Positions 50,501 through 62,188 are shown, counted from the stretch's first letter. The stretch is DNA of 64,000 bases from Eutypella sp. D-1 (GCA_023313575.1 JAJTTP010000001.1:5828001-5892000); one strand, 5' to 3'. The notes: generated by a model not told the origin, from the letters alone. Made by a program: numbers and translations.

Positions 50501-51845
50501 GTTTTGTTATTATTATTAACGTTATCGTTTTATTACGGCTTAAGCTAATTATTTAACTTTTTATAATCTTTATTAATAAATATTATTATCCGAATATATA
50601 CGGCGGATTATTCCGAATATCTTTCTACCGGTAAGAGGTTATTTCTTTTTAAATATAGGTTTCCAGTTTTTATTTCGTTTAAATCTTTTATATTTTTTTA
50701 AAAAATATCCTATCTTATTATAATTATAGCATTTAATTTATTATTTATCTTTTTGTATTATATCGAGTAATATAAATCTTAATGCCGTCCCGTAAAATAT
50801 ATCGGTAAGCTTTTAGTTTTAATTCTTATTATTTTAATATCTTTTAAATCCTTTAAGTATATAATATCCTTTTTTCTTTTATCGTTATTTAAATTATTTA
50901 TTATCGATCTTAATTATTAAAGTAATAAACTTATTAAAAATATTTAACCTGTTTTACGTAATGATTTTATCTTTAATTAAATTTTTAAATCCTTAATAAA
51001 ACGTATCGATAAAGGATTTATTATCGATTTAATTTATTTTAATAATAAATTACTTAAATTACGCGGCGTATATATAAACTGCCTTTTTTTATTTAAAACT
51101 TAAAAGTTATTACGTAACGGTTTAAGCTTTTTCTGGATTTTTGTAATTAACTTTTACTTTTTTTACGAAATTCTTATACTTTTTAAAAAAACGTTTAATG
51201 TTTTAATTCTTTCTTTTTCTTTTATTTTTATAAAGGTATTTAAAATAAGTTTAAATTATTAAGCTATTTTTCCGGTAAAATATAAAATAATATTAAGGAT
51301 TTTATCAGCTTCCGTGGTTATTATATAGCGTTATTAATATAAATAAGTTACGGCTATAATAAAAAAAGGTTATATAAAAATAATGCCATTATAAAATCCT
51401 GGTTTTTTAAGCTTAAATCTAACGGGTGTAATTCCGTAAGTTACGGTTATAATCGTTATTTATTCGATTCGTTCGATCCGTTTAAATAAAGAGTTAATAA
51501 TCTGTTAAAGGTTTTAGCTTAAAAAAATATAATATCGGATATTGTTTAAAATTAATAATATTATTAAATAAAGATTTATAACATATAATAGCTGGTTTAT
51601 TCTTAATTATTAATTTAATTAAAAAGGTTTATATTAATAAAAATGCTAAAAGTTTTAAGTAATAAGTAATTACGTTTAGTAATAATAATAAAAAGGTGCT
51701 TTAAGTGATTAAGTAATATTATAAGCTGGTAAGCTTAAAAATGATTTAAAGAAAAGGTATAACTATATACTATTTATATCTTTTATTCTTAATACTGGAA
51801 TATAATATTAAATATTAAATTATTCGGATAACTGGGATAGCTAAG

Positions 51846-52278
51846 TGTGACGGCTGGTCTATTCCTAACTATTAGTCTAATCGAGGGGTTTATGTTAGCA
51901 GGAGTGTTAAGGGTTTTAAGCAATAAATAGTTACATCTGGTGATAATAAAAAAAAAGGTGCTTTAAATAATTAAGTTATATTATAAGCTGGTAAGCTTAA
52001 AAATTATTTAAGAAAAAGGTAATAAACGTAGCTATATATTATTTATATCCTTTATTCCTGATACTGGAATATATGGTTGTTATTAAATCGTTAGGATCGT
52101 ATTCGAGTATAGCGATCCAATATCGTTAAGATCATTATAGATCCAACCGATCCTTTTTAGTCGTGTGGCGCATGTGGCTTACTTTAGTGTGGCTGTTTTT
52201 TTCCTCAGAACTTGAGTTAGGGATCTTTTTTTGTTGTGTTTAGCCCCACTAGGCCCAATGGCCCGACCGGTCATAACA
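51846..52278 (-). mobile_element. Solo LTR, subtype A, inside the 5' LTR of copy 1
   Basis: A 433-bp LTR from tgtgacggctggtctattcc to ggtcataaca, with perfect ctaag duplications (51841-51845 and 52279-52283). It is the least RIP-mutated repeat of the block, so probably one of the latest insertions. It shares its subtype-specific part with the solo LTR at 26515. Confidence 0.93.
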
Positions 52279-53097
52279 CTAAGCTATCCAGGTTATCCTT
52301 TTTATCACGTAACCTAAGTATGGTTTATTTTATCGTAGCTATCCCTTCCAGTGCCGTAGTTAAGGATTATTTATGCTAATCCCACTTAGGCTTAATAACC
52401 TAGCCAGGTTATAACATTAAAAAACCCATACGTTAATAAATAAATAAATAAATAATAATATACTTTAAATAATTTTAATTTATTATTTATATAAATAACT
52501 ATTTTAAAAACATTATTAATTCGTTAAAGATTTAAACCTTTAAGTAAGAAATTTAAACGTTAATAGTTTTTAATAAAGCCGTAAAATAACGGTTAAATAA
52601 TAATAAATATTTTTAACTTATTAATAAACGTATAAATAATATTTATATTAATATTAAACTTAACGTGGCTTAAGATATAGTTTTAATTTTTTAATTTAAC
52701 GTTATTATATATTATTATATAATTAAATTAAAAGAGGGTTTTTTAAAAAAAGGTTTTAATAATATATAAATAGGTATAATTTATACGGAAATCACGTTAT
52801 TTATTAATTACGTAAAACTTATTAATAAAAAATAACTTATTTTTTTTTTAAAGTCGGGATTATATAAAATAGGTTTAAATCGGGGATAAAATAATTATTT
52901 AAGCTTTAATAAGATATAAGTATAACGTTTATTACAAATATCGTTTTATATTAAAAGTATTTAATTAATGTTAAATAAATATTTTTATATTTATTAATAT
53001 AATATATTATATTTATTAACCGGTATAATATATTATATTAATATGTTTAGTTTTAAGTGTATATTAATATATTTTTAAAAAGGTATTTGTTATGACC

Positions 53098-53480
53098 TGG
53101 CTAGGTCATTAGGCCCAAATAGGATTGGCACAAACAATCCCTAACCATGGCACTGGAAAGGACAGCCACGATAAAATAAGCCATACTTGGGTCACGTGAT
53201 ACAAAGGATAGCCTGGATAGCCCAGCTATCCTAACGATCCAACATCTAACATTATATTCCAGTATCAGGAATAAAGGATATAAATAATATATAACTATAT
53301 TTATTACTTTTTTTAAAAATAATTTTTAAGCTTATTAGTTTATAATATAATTTAATTATTTAAAGCACTTTTTTTATTATTATTATTAAACGTAACTACT
53401 TATTACTTAAAACCTTTAATATTTTTATTAATATAAACCTTTTAACTGGATTACTAATTAAGAATAAACCGGCCGTTATA
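53098..53480 (+). mobile_element. Solo LTR, subtype D, RIP-mutated
   Basis: A 383-bp LTR beginning tgttatgacctggctagg; its end is mutated to ggccgttata. Flanks are gtatt and gtatc, a target duplication differing by one C/T change. The 5' half is well preserved and the 3' half heavily mutated. Confidence 0.85.
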
Positions 53481-54700
53481 GTATCGGCTTTAATAAATAT
53501 AAAATTTAAATTAAAAATGTTTTTTTAAATATCGGCGGTTTAGCTTTTTTTTAATTTTGTTAAAAGGCTTATAATAACGGTAATAACGTATAAGATTATG
53601 CTTTTTTTATAACTTATAACAGTTATTAAAATAATATTTGTTTTAAAATATATTAAGTATTTAATAACTTTAATTTAGTTATTTTTAACCTTTTTTATAT
53701 TAATAATAACGTGTATTACCGTATTAACGAATCGTTTTTATTTACTTTTACGGCCGGCCGTATATTTTATAACTTATTTATAACGTTTTAAAAAGATTTT
53801 ACTAGCTTTACGGGCTGCGTTTTTCGATTTTTTAAGCTTTTTAATTTCTTTTTAAACTTTATTTTTTAATAATTTATAAACAAGTTTAAAATGCCGTATA
53901 TTTATTACCGTTAGCTTTTGATTTTAATTATTAAAAAAGGCCGTTATCGTATTATTTTAAAAAGTTGTCGAAATTTAAAAACTAAAGATATAAACTTAAC
54001 GAAAATATATTAAAAATTATAATAAAATAAATAATCTACTTAATTTTAAATAATGTTATTATTTAAAGTTTAACCTTAATACTTAACGAATATAAAAGCA
54101 GTTATTTTATAATTATTAATAAAGTTTATTTAATATATAAGTTAAAATAATATAAAATATTATTAAATACGCCGTTATTATTAGTTATTATTATATAAAA
54201 TATAAGTTTTAAGTTTTAAAAACTTATTACTTATATAATTTAAAATTGTTAAAAAGTTATTAACGCTTAAAAATTAAACCTTTATATATTTTTAATTTAT
54301 TAAAAATTAATTTTATTTAAAAAAAATTATAAAAATATAAATAATACTTTTTTAAAAACTTTTATAAGTTATTATTTTTAATATATAAGTGGTTTATTTT
54401 TAAAACTAATATTAATTAAAATATAAACGAATATATTAAGGATTAAAAATTTATTATATTAATTTTTAAGCCTTATATAGCTTTTTTTCGGATCGTAATT
54501 TTAAAACTTTTTTTTAAGCTGTTTTTTTAATACGTACCTTAATATATGGTATAAATATTAAAGCTATTTTAATTAGTAAAAAAAAAGCTGTTAAATTTAA
54601 TTAAACCTATATAGGCCATATATATCGGGGCTACGCATAACGCAGCTATTAAAAAAATAGCCCAGAAAAAAAGGTCTAAGCTTTTAAGATAACCGGGACT
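53481..54700. other. Unassigned RIP-decayed sequence and right edge of the block
   Basis: About 1.2 kb at RIP composition. One minus-strand stretch near 53760-53860 is Lys/Ala/Arg-rich in one frame and might come from a DNA-transposon protein, but stops are frequent and I do not assign a family. Composition returns to normal at about 54700. Confidence 0.45.
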
Positions 54701-55128
54701 GCAGTTATTAAAGTTTACTTAAAGTTGCTATCTGGCAGTTTGGTATCTACAGTGGTAGATAGCTGCATGTAGTAAATAGGGGAATCATGTAGACTTACAG
54801 GTGGCATCAGCTGTCAGCGCAATTCATCATCAACAATGGTAGCACAGATCAACAATGGCCCAGTGCCCTATCGTGGCCCCTGGATGCAAGGGCCTAAAGT
54901 ACCTATCTTGCTTGCTTGTCTACTTGTCTACCTGTAGGTGATTAGGCACAGTATACATACGCCCCTAGCCCACGAGGTATTGCTGCCATACGCCCACACC
55001 TTTTTCTACTCACCGCTTGCTCCTTTTCAAACGTTCCGGCAATGCTGTAAATAGCCCCGTCAACTTTCCAACTTGAAAGATTTCGACTTCACTATAACAT
55101 ACACCCAAGCCTGGGACACACACAAGTC
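54701..55128. other. Promoter-side flank of the MYND gene
   Basis: Normal-composition DNA between the RIP block and the MYND gene. A CT-rich tract precedes the start codon. Nothing else is seen. Confidence 0.45.
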
Positions 55129-56170
55129 ATGGCGTCCACTACTAGTAATAGGGATAGGGCTAACAGGCCAATACACCTCGACCTCGAGTTTCGTGCATGT
55201 TCAGAAGATTTCTGTTTCAAAGATACCAACCTACTACATTGTAGCGCCTGCAAGGTGGTCCTATATTGCGGCCGAGAGCATCAGAAGCAACACCGACCGA
55301 TCCACAAATCGTCGTGTAAGCTCATCAAAGACGCCCGAGCCAAATACGACCGCGAAAGGGCAGCTCTGGAGAACCACCAAGGCAACGTTATGATGCCGAC
55401 AAATCCTTTCGAATCATGTGTAGGCCACTTCTGGGGTGTGTTTGAGACTCGAGACTTCATGCGAAGCTACTATGACCTCATGATGGCAACGCTTAACATC
55501 CGCACCGGCGAGGCTGTCGAGGCAGCTCTGGGATACGGCCTCGACATGCTGCGTCTGTGCCGCGGCGATAACATGGATGTGCGGTCCATGATCCCTGCCA
55601 TATATCTTCGCCTAGGCCAGGGTCAGGAGGCCTGGGATTTCCTCAAGTGGTGGGCTGTCGTATCCGGCTCCTACGATTGGGGTGACGTGGAACAGCCTTA
55701 CCTGAACTTCCACAACGAGGACGCGTTCGAGGACTACCTAGCTTTCGGTTCCAGGGAAATTAACCTCTCCTTCGTAGTCGCCGCTACAAATCTCAAGGCG
55801 CGACTCGTGCTTGATCTGGATGGGCTACATAAATTCAAAGAGGAGAACCCGGGCGCGGGCAAAAATAGGGTGGTTGCGCAAGTATGAGATGAGCAATATT
55901 ATCCGCGGGCGGCGGGACATCGTCGAGAGGGGGGACTATAAGGACCTCGCTGCCGACCTCCACGCGCAAGTTCGAAAGCTCTGGGACCGCGTCAACACCC
56001 TCAATAAGCACTATTGGCCAGCGCTACACAACCCGGAATCTTACAGCCGTGCCGTACCCATGGCCTATACCAAGGGCTCGCGCGAGGAGGTCATGAACGC
56101 CTTCAGATACACGTGGTACATGTGGGCCGAGTGCGATCCGGCATTCGAATACATCAAGGCCATCGGTTGA
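55129..56170 (+). pseudogene. MYND zinc-finger protein gene with a probable 1-nt frameshift
   Basis: Frame 1 (55129-55887) starts MASTTSNRD and carries a MYND finger at residues 24-63: C24, C29, C38, C41, C47, H51, H59, C63. The first pair is spaced CX4C instead of CX2C. A helical region typical of fungal MYND proteins follows (GLDMLRLCRGDNMDVRSMIP). The frame stops at 55887, while frame 2 (open from before 55811 to 56170) continues the same family: LHAQVRKLWDRVNTLNKHYW and YTKGSREEVMNAFRYTWYMW. The shift needs one base removed and most likely sits in the AAAAA run at 55861-55865. A 76-nt intron (55807-55882) would also restore frame, but its GTGCTT donor is poor and it removes a conserved-looking segment. 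Either a recent pseudogene, a sequencing error or, less likely, an intron; about 345 residues in all. Confidence 0.75.
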
Positions 56171-57204
56171 GTGGTATAGATCGGAAAGGAGTACTCTGAG
56201 GAGGCTGGCCTGTGCACAGGCGAGAGTTACCTGAAGATGGGGGCGAGAGAAGAAAAGCTGTCGGCTGAAGCTAATTCCCCTGCATATTTCCCCTGCATGA
56301 ACATTCAGATATTGTGGCTGGCAACACCACTGTTCCTGTCCTGCTCAACTAGTGCATCGCCGATCGGCCCACCAGCTTAATCGAAGATTGATCTGTGCCC
56401 GTGTTCCTGGCAATCTACTAAGTATGTTCCTGGCGGCCTCGATAATAATAAGTGTCCCTCTAATGAGATCCGGATACTTAGATCCGGACTACTATAGTGT
56501 ACCCGCCTACCCGTCCGGCCCCACTCATAACTTGCGCGACGATTCGCCCGCAGTGGTTGGTTATAGGCGGCGCGCAGATTAATCGGGAAACTACACTGGG
56601 GAATTTTACTCTTCCCTACGCGCCTGCCTCCGGTATAAATGAGCAAACCTTCCGACATCAATTTCAGTACTTGATCCAATAGCAGATAACTTCCCAGTTA
56701 GCAGGTACCATACCAGCTTCCTCTACGGAGCATTTCGTCCAGTCTGTCAGTATGCGCCCGGTATCTGGATTTGTTACGTAACCATATGCCTATTCAGGCA
56801 GTGACCAGTGTCTTAAACGTGGGTCTCGGTGCGTCAACGACATCAGTTATCGAGCAGTCAGTCAATAAGTACGGAATGATATCTCCAGGATCCATCATAC
56901 ATACCATATGTAGGTACCCAGGTAAATGGAAAGCGGTACCCAACATAAGTATTTTACTTTATCATTATGACGCATCTAGGGGAGATACGTAGCAACTGTG
57001 AAAGTGTCTAAACATGCAGGTGATTGATAGACCTGTTCCCTCCTTGGCAATCTTGCTTATTATCTCTTCCCCCCAAGCATAGACTTAGAGCGGATTGCGT
57101 GCGAATATTTTTCTCCCTCTTTTCGTCACAGGTGTTCAACTTTTATCGAAGTATTTTCGTAAACTAGTATCGTGGACCTGTCTTTTGATAGGGACATTGT
57201 CACT
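56171..57204. other. Intergenic
   Basis: About 1 kb of mixed composition. Short frames show no family resemblance. It should contain the promoter of the aquaglyceroporin gene. Confidence 0.5.
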
Positions 57205-59029
57205 ATGAAGAACATGAACAATTTCAAGGAACGCGTGCGAAAGCGCATGGATACAAAGATCGAGCCCTTCAAGAGATTCCCCTTGATGAGCGAGAAGCGC
57301 GAAATTGCTCATGATGCCCTGAACCACACCAGAGAGGCTCTCGGCCTACGCGCTGACATCGAGGTTCGCCCCCTCGGCACCCAGGAACAAGCTCTTAGTA
57401 AGATCTACAGAACAACCCCCTCCCAACCCCCCCCCCCGCCGTATCTGAAGAGTCTCGTTGGCTAACCTGGCTTGCCTGGATCACGAAGTGTGGAGCAGAA
57501 TCCGGCTGATGTTTCGCGAGCCCTTCCTTGAGTTCTGGGGCGCCTTCATCATGGTGTTGTTGGGAGATTCTGTCAATGCGCAGACCTATCTCAGCAATCA
57601 GAAGTATGGTTCCTGGCTCAACGTCTGCCTAGGGTAAGCTGCACTCACAGCTACACAAAAGACAGTGCTAAACTCAGTCGTGTTAACATTTCTCTAGCTG
57701 GTCCTGCGCTTACATGTTCGGAATCTATATCGCGGGTGACTCCGGAGCGTATCTAAACCCAGCCGTGACGCTGACTAACTGTCTGTTTCGCGGCCTTCCC
57801 CTGAGGAGGTTTCCTACGTATGCTGCGGCCCAGTTCCTCGGTTCCTTCTTCGCTCATGGTGTCACTTACGGCAACTACATATCCGCCTTCGACGCATATG
57901 AAGGGGCGGGCAACAGGACAATACCGCCCAATCCCACCACTACCGCCAGGATATTCTGCACCTTCCCAGCGGATGAATTCCTGGGTACAGGCAACCAGGT
58001 TTTCTCGGAGTTCCTCGCGAACTTCGTGAATCTATTCTGCATCTTTGCCATGCGGGATGAGAATGGCGCTGATTTGGTATGTTTCATCCCGACTCGTCAC
58101 GCCTTCGCCATAACGCTCGGACTGCTGATGTTTTCTGTAGAAAGGAGGAGGATGGTTCGTCCTTGCCCTGTTCTGGCTGAACTTCGGCCTCATTAGTTCC
58201 TTGGGATGGTTGACAGGGTAGGGATCCAAATTCAGCGCCGCGATCTCACTATCATTTAGCTGACTACTGATAGATCGCCTGTCAACCCAGCCCGTGACTT
58301 GACGGGGCGACTCTGGCTAACTATTCTCGGGTACCATCCTAATCCATGGTCTGCTTTCAATTATTATTCATGGGTAGGCTCCTTCCCCCGAGAAGTGTCC
58401 CAATGCGCTCGCTAAATACCCATTAGATCCCGCTGGTCATACCGTTCTTCGCCACGATGTGCGGCGCCATCGTGTACGACGTATTCATATACACCGGCGA
58501 CAGTCCCATAAACACGCCCGGCATGGGTCTCGGCTTGCTTGTGAAGTGCCTTACTTGCGGGTATGTCAGGCCGGCAGCCGATGACGAGGAGAAGGCACGG
58601 TCTGGCCAGCACACCCCACAAATTAGTGGTGATAGTGGTGAAACCAAGTTTGGCTCGGAGGAAGCCGCACCCAAGCGCTCTAGTACGGAGGTTGGGGAGG
58701 TTCAGGAGAAGAACAAGCCGTGGGACCAGCCCAGGGACCAGAGAGAGAGTACGCACCAAGAGAATCAGATAACGGAGTCGGCCCGGGACGAGCCTGGTGG
58801 TAGCGGTGTTGGTGCCGAGTCATACGACATGGGAGCACCACAGCAAAAGGCAACCTCCCATGACTCGAAGCGTAGTATGCAGTCGCACGGGATGGGCGAC
58901 CAGGAGCAGAAGGTCTCGCATGACACCCGCAGGTCCTCTTCTCGCGAAGAGAAGTTCCAGAAGCTTCAGCAGAAAAAGAAGAAGGACATTGATTACGATC
59001 GCGCCGGCGGCGGTGATAATCAAGACTAG
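57205..59029 (+). CDS. Aquaglyceroporin (MIP family)
   Basis: Plasma- or organelle-membrane channel for glycerol/water. Six exons: 57205-57397, 57489-57633, 57698-58076, 58141-58217, 58274-58373, 58427-59029; introns are 91, 64, 64, 56 and 53 nt with GT..AG ends and consistent phases. The product is 498 aa. The first channel motif is SGAYLNPAVT (N133-P134-A135) and the second SPVNPARDL (N269-P270-A271-R272-D273); the Asp after the second NPA and the wide loop mark the glycerol-conducting subgroup. Family-typical stretches include FLEFWGAFIMVLLGDSV, RRFPTYAAAQFLGSFFAHGV, SAFNYYSWIPLVIPFFATM and YDVFIYTGDSPINTP. The last ~130 residues form a hydrophilic, Glu/Lys/Ser/Gln-rich tail, long for the family. 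The start is the ATG at 57205; in-frame sequence upstream lacks an earlier ATG within the open stretch. The join at exon 2 is the least certain. Confidence 0.88.
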
Positions 59030-60062
59030 CACTATTCCCGACGGGGATATGGATGGGTCATGCGTACGATTGGTTGATAACGGGACGGCGCGCGTTCGGG
59101 GTAGAGGCCGAGTGTGTTCTCGAGCTGGTGCTAAATGGAATTGACGGGGCTTTTTTAGGTTCATAAAGAAGGGGCTTGTTTGGAGTTTCAATGGAAAGGA
59201 GGAGAAAAGGAAAAAAAGGAATTAGATAGTGGACAGGGGCGGGGTGAGCTTTTTCCTTCTTTTTTTCCCCCTCATTCTATCCGGGACTCGAAGCTAGACA
59301 TTTACTTGTCTCCCCGCCTCGCTACAATTACATGGTTATGATAGCTGCTTAATATCACAGGCAGATTCTGCATTTTACAGTGATCAAAATCATACGAGCT
59401 TCACGTGCTATGCCAACTGATTATTTGGGCAATTATGCGGGAGTGTGCTCGAGTTGGTCAGGCATTAGATTTAGGGAGCTTGGGGGGACTGGGGCGGGGC
59501 ACTCCTAGGTAGGTGTAGGTAGGGAAGTAGTTGTTGTCTTACTCTACTAATGGCGCGTCTTCGCTCATAAAACCAGCGAGCGCGCGGCGATAACACTTCT
59601 ACTCACCTTCTTGCTCATCATATTGGGTCACATTCATTCATCTATGCCTTTCATTTTTGGTTCCATCGTATCGTAGCCTTGGATAACTAGCCCCCGACAG
59701 GATCTAGCGATTTGAATTTTTCTATGTACATATGCCTGCCCATACTCCCTAGTCCGACGAGAGATAACCGCCCCTCCCTGTCCTACTGTACTTGACACCA
59801 GCACCAGGGCTCGACGCCATGTTCGGACAATTCAGCAACGGAAAAGAACAAGAAAAACCCCAGACAATGAGAGATGTATGTAAACACCACAAGTTCCCAT
59901 ATTCCGTAGTATCTGACAGGAAGTTCCGTCCCTCTCGATATAGCACTGGCAGCAGTTGGCAATTATATCTTCCGAGAAAACGAAACCGTACCCATGAGTT
60001 ATATCTCGTCGACATGATAGATGTCCCGTCCCGAAGCTGTGCATGGTTGATTGCTGGCTGCT
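59030..60062. other. Intergenic between convergent genes
   Basis: 3'-3' spacer between the aquaglyceroporin (plus) and the MFS transporter (minus). Overlapping short frames on both strands at 59749-60123 show no family resemblance. Confidence 0.5.
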
Positions 60063-62188
60063 TTATACCCCGGTCGTAACCACCGCCGCAGTTTTCTTCT
60101 TCTCCCCTTTGACGCTCTTCCACTCCACAGCAGCAGCGCCAAATGCAGTGGCGGCTGCGAGGCCGGCAGCAACGAGGAAAGTGCCGACAAGTGCGCGGTT
60201 GTATGATTCGACGACTTGGGGGACATGCTCAGGGGCTACGGCATGGCGAATATTAGTAGCTCCTGAGGCGAGGACGCGCGCAGGGTCAAGACCCGGGATG
60301 GCATCCGAGAGGTCACGCACTAGGCGGTCGTTGAAGACGGCCTGCGCAATACTGACGAAGAGGGCGCCGCCCAGAGTCTGTAGAAAGTTAATCACCGAGG
60401 TTCCTGTCGCAACGTCGTGCGATCCCAGCACCGTCTGCACGGCCATCAGCGGCTGCTGCATGCCGAGGCCAACCCCGGCTCCGACCAGGAGCTGATAGCC
60501 TATCCAGGCGGCGGGCCCTGTGTTAGGCTCAAATAGCACCAGTAGGCCGGCGCCCGCCGACATCGCTGCCGTGCCTGCCACCATGAAGGGCGCATAGTGA
60601 CCGAGCCAGCTGACGATCGCTCCCGCCGCCATCGATGCTGCCACCACGCTGATCAACATCGGAAGATTCCGGATCCCGGAGTCGACAGCGCTTACGCCTT
60701 GCACTGCTTGGAACCACATCGGGATGTAGTAGCATAACACGAAGAAGGCGCCGCCTAGGCAGAATGAATATGAACCACATGCCAAAACCGTGCGTTGTTG
60801 CAATATCCGGGGAGGTACCGTCGCGTTCTCCTGTCCTAAGAGCTGCAGAGCGGCGAAAGCGATAAAAAGCACACCCGCGATGGCGAGCATTGATACTACT
60901 CGCCCGTCGCTCCACGAGTACGCCGTTGTACCCCACTGAAGAGCTAGCAGTAAACATACGATCGCCGGCATGAAGACTAGGGTTCCAATAGGGTCGAAGT
61001 GCTGCAAACGCTGCAACATTGTCTCCTCTTTGGGTGGCGGCCGCGGCGGGTCAGGAAAGACGAGGATGACAATAGCGATTGTTAATGCGCCGAACGGTAG
61101 GTTGATGAAGAAGCACCAACGCCAGGACTGTAAGATGTTTTCGCCAGTCAGCATTCATATCGTCCTCGATAGATACTGTCGGTTGGTTCTAGGGTATCAA
61201 CATACCACTTTATCCGTGAATACCCCGCCCATAAGAGGTCCTGCTACTGAAGCGACGCCATACATACTGCCTATCAGGGCACTGTGCCATTGATCAGCCA
61301 CCAATACCAAAATTCGGCTTTCGTTAAACCTACTTGTAGAAAGGACGTCTGGAAAGTGGTACACTATGCGCTAATACGAGGAGACCGCCGGTCATAAGGC
61401 CAGCGCATCCTAGTCCAGCAACAGCGCGGCCCATGATCAAGACCAGGGAATTCGGGGCGATGCCGCAGATCAGGCTCCCGAGTTCGAATATGCTTACAGC
61501 AGCTAAGAAAACCCACTTCACGCTTAGGTATGTGTAGAGCTTCCCGAAGAAGAGCTGCAGGGAGGCGGCAGTGATCATGTAACCTGGAAGGAAAGTCTGA
61601 TTAACATATGGTGGACTACGGAATTTAAATTCAGTGGACTTCTTACCACTACCATACCAACCAACGTCCGGCAGGCTATGGAAATTATCCGTGATCTTTG
61701 GGATGGCGGTGGTGATTATGGCATTGCTGTAGGACCATGTTAGTAAGAATGAGCTTAAGATGCGATATCATGTGAGGTGCATGCACTCACTCAAGCCCCA
61801 TCAGGAGAATGCTCATACATATAGCCAACACGATAATTCCTAGCTTGAGACGGGTAGGATAGGGCGTTCCGTCTTCGCGAGTCTCGATAGTGTCTTTCTC
61901 ATTCTGCCTTTCCTCTCCACTATTGGAGTTTAGAGAGGAGACTATGGGCTGCACGGTTCTGCTGGAGCTTGAGGACTCAGACGAGGCCTTCGGGGTGGTA
62001 AAGGCCGACTCGCATTCTTTCTCGAACGACTTCAGACTGCTAGGACTCGGAGCAAGAGTTGGGGCCTGTGATATAGCCCCAGATGAAGTCTTGAGTCGAA
62101 TGTCATGCATTTTGGGCAGAGTGCGGTTGGTACCTAGCAGCAGGACTTTGCGGGACGTTGTTGGGGCTACCTGGTGCCAGAGAATCAC
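60063..62188 (-). CDS. DHA2-type MFS efflux transporter (TOXA-like)
   Basis: Proton-coupled multidrug/secondary-metabolite exporter of the 14-TM major facilitator group. Five exons: 62188-61791, 61726-61647, 61583-61334, 61281-61206, 61127-60063; introns of 64, 63, 52 and 78 nt; 622 aa. After a Ser-rich cytosolic N-terminus come TM1 (LGIIVLAICMSILLMGLD), the NAIITTAIPKITDNF loop, a segment running VGWYGSGYMIT, GRAVAGLGCAGL, and the antiporter motif C region (SMYGVASVAGPLMGGVFTDK) followed directly by SWRWCFFINLPFG, a hallmark of fungal TOXA/DHA2 pumps. The C-terminal half has the remaining TMs, with QLLVGAGVGLGMQQPLMAVQ and GTSVINFLQTLGGALFVSIA. The start is either the Met at 62188 or the one at 62110. 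No biosynthetic gene is adjacent in the window, so the substrate is unknown. Confidence 0.88.

Larger units (their letters stand above)
30710..52416 (-). mobile_element. Gypsy chromovirus copy 1 (outer, interrupted three times)
   Basis: The 3' LTR is 30710-31131. Internal segments are 31132-32944, 40230-40780 and 48042-51583. The 5' LTR is 51584-51845 plus 52284-52416, itself split by a solo LTR. Subtracting inserts leaves about 6.7 kb, close to copies 2 and 3. Both LTRs are of the same subtype (D). Flanks read taaaa and ttaaa, a target duplication with one change. A polypurine stretch precedes the 3' LTR. A chromodomain/integrase-end frame remains at 31909-32208. The RT catalytic motif is missing through a deletion of about 30 nt near 48538. 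No coding capacity remains. Confidence 0.85.
25540..54700. repeat. RIP-mutated AT-rich heterochromatic block
   Basis: About 29 kb of strongly AT-rich DNA with almost no intact reading frames. CpG is retained while CpA/TpG is depleted in favour of TpA, the expected result of repeat-induced point mutation. Both edges are sharp, near 25540 and 54700. Most of the block from 30710 to 52416 is explained by nested Ty3/gypsy elements and solo LTRs (separate entries). The sections 25540-26514, 26947-29060, 30121-30709, 52417-53097 and 53481-54700 are equally decayed and do not match those elements; I could not assign them to a family. Confidence 0.92.

Noticed and set aside
25540..54700. Possibility that the AT-rich block is mitochondrial DNA or a mitochondrial insertion
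   Set aside because: No mitochondrial genes or rRNA are seen; the decay pattern fits RIP and the content is nuclear LTR retrotransposons with target duplications.
57205..62188. Secondary-metabolite gene cluster suggested by the MFS pump
   Set aside because: No PKS, NRPS, terpene synthase, P450 or pathway regulator is present in the window; neighbours are a MIP channel and a MYND protein.
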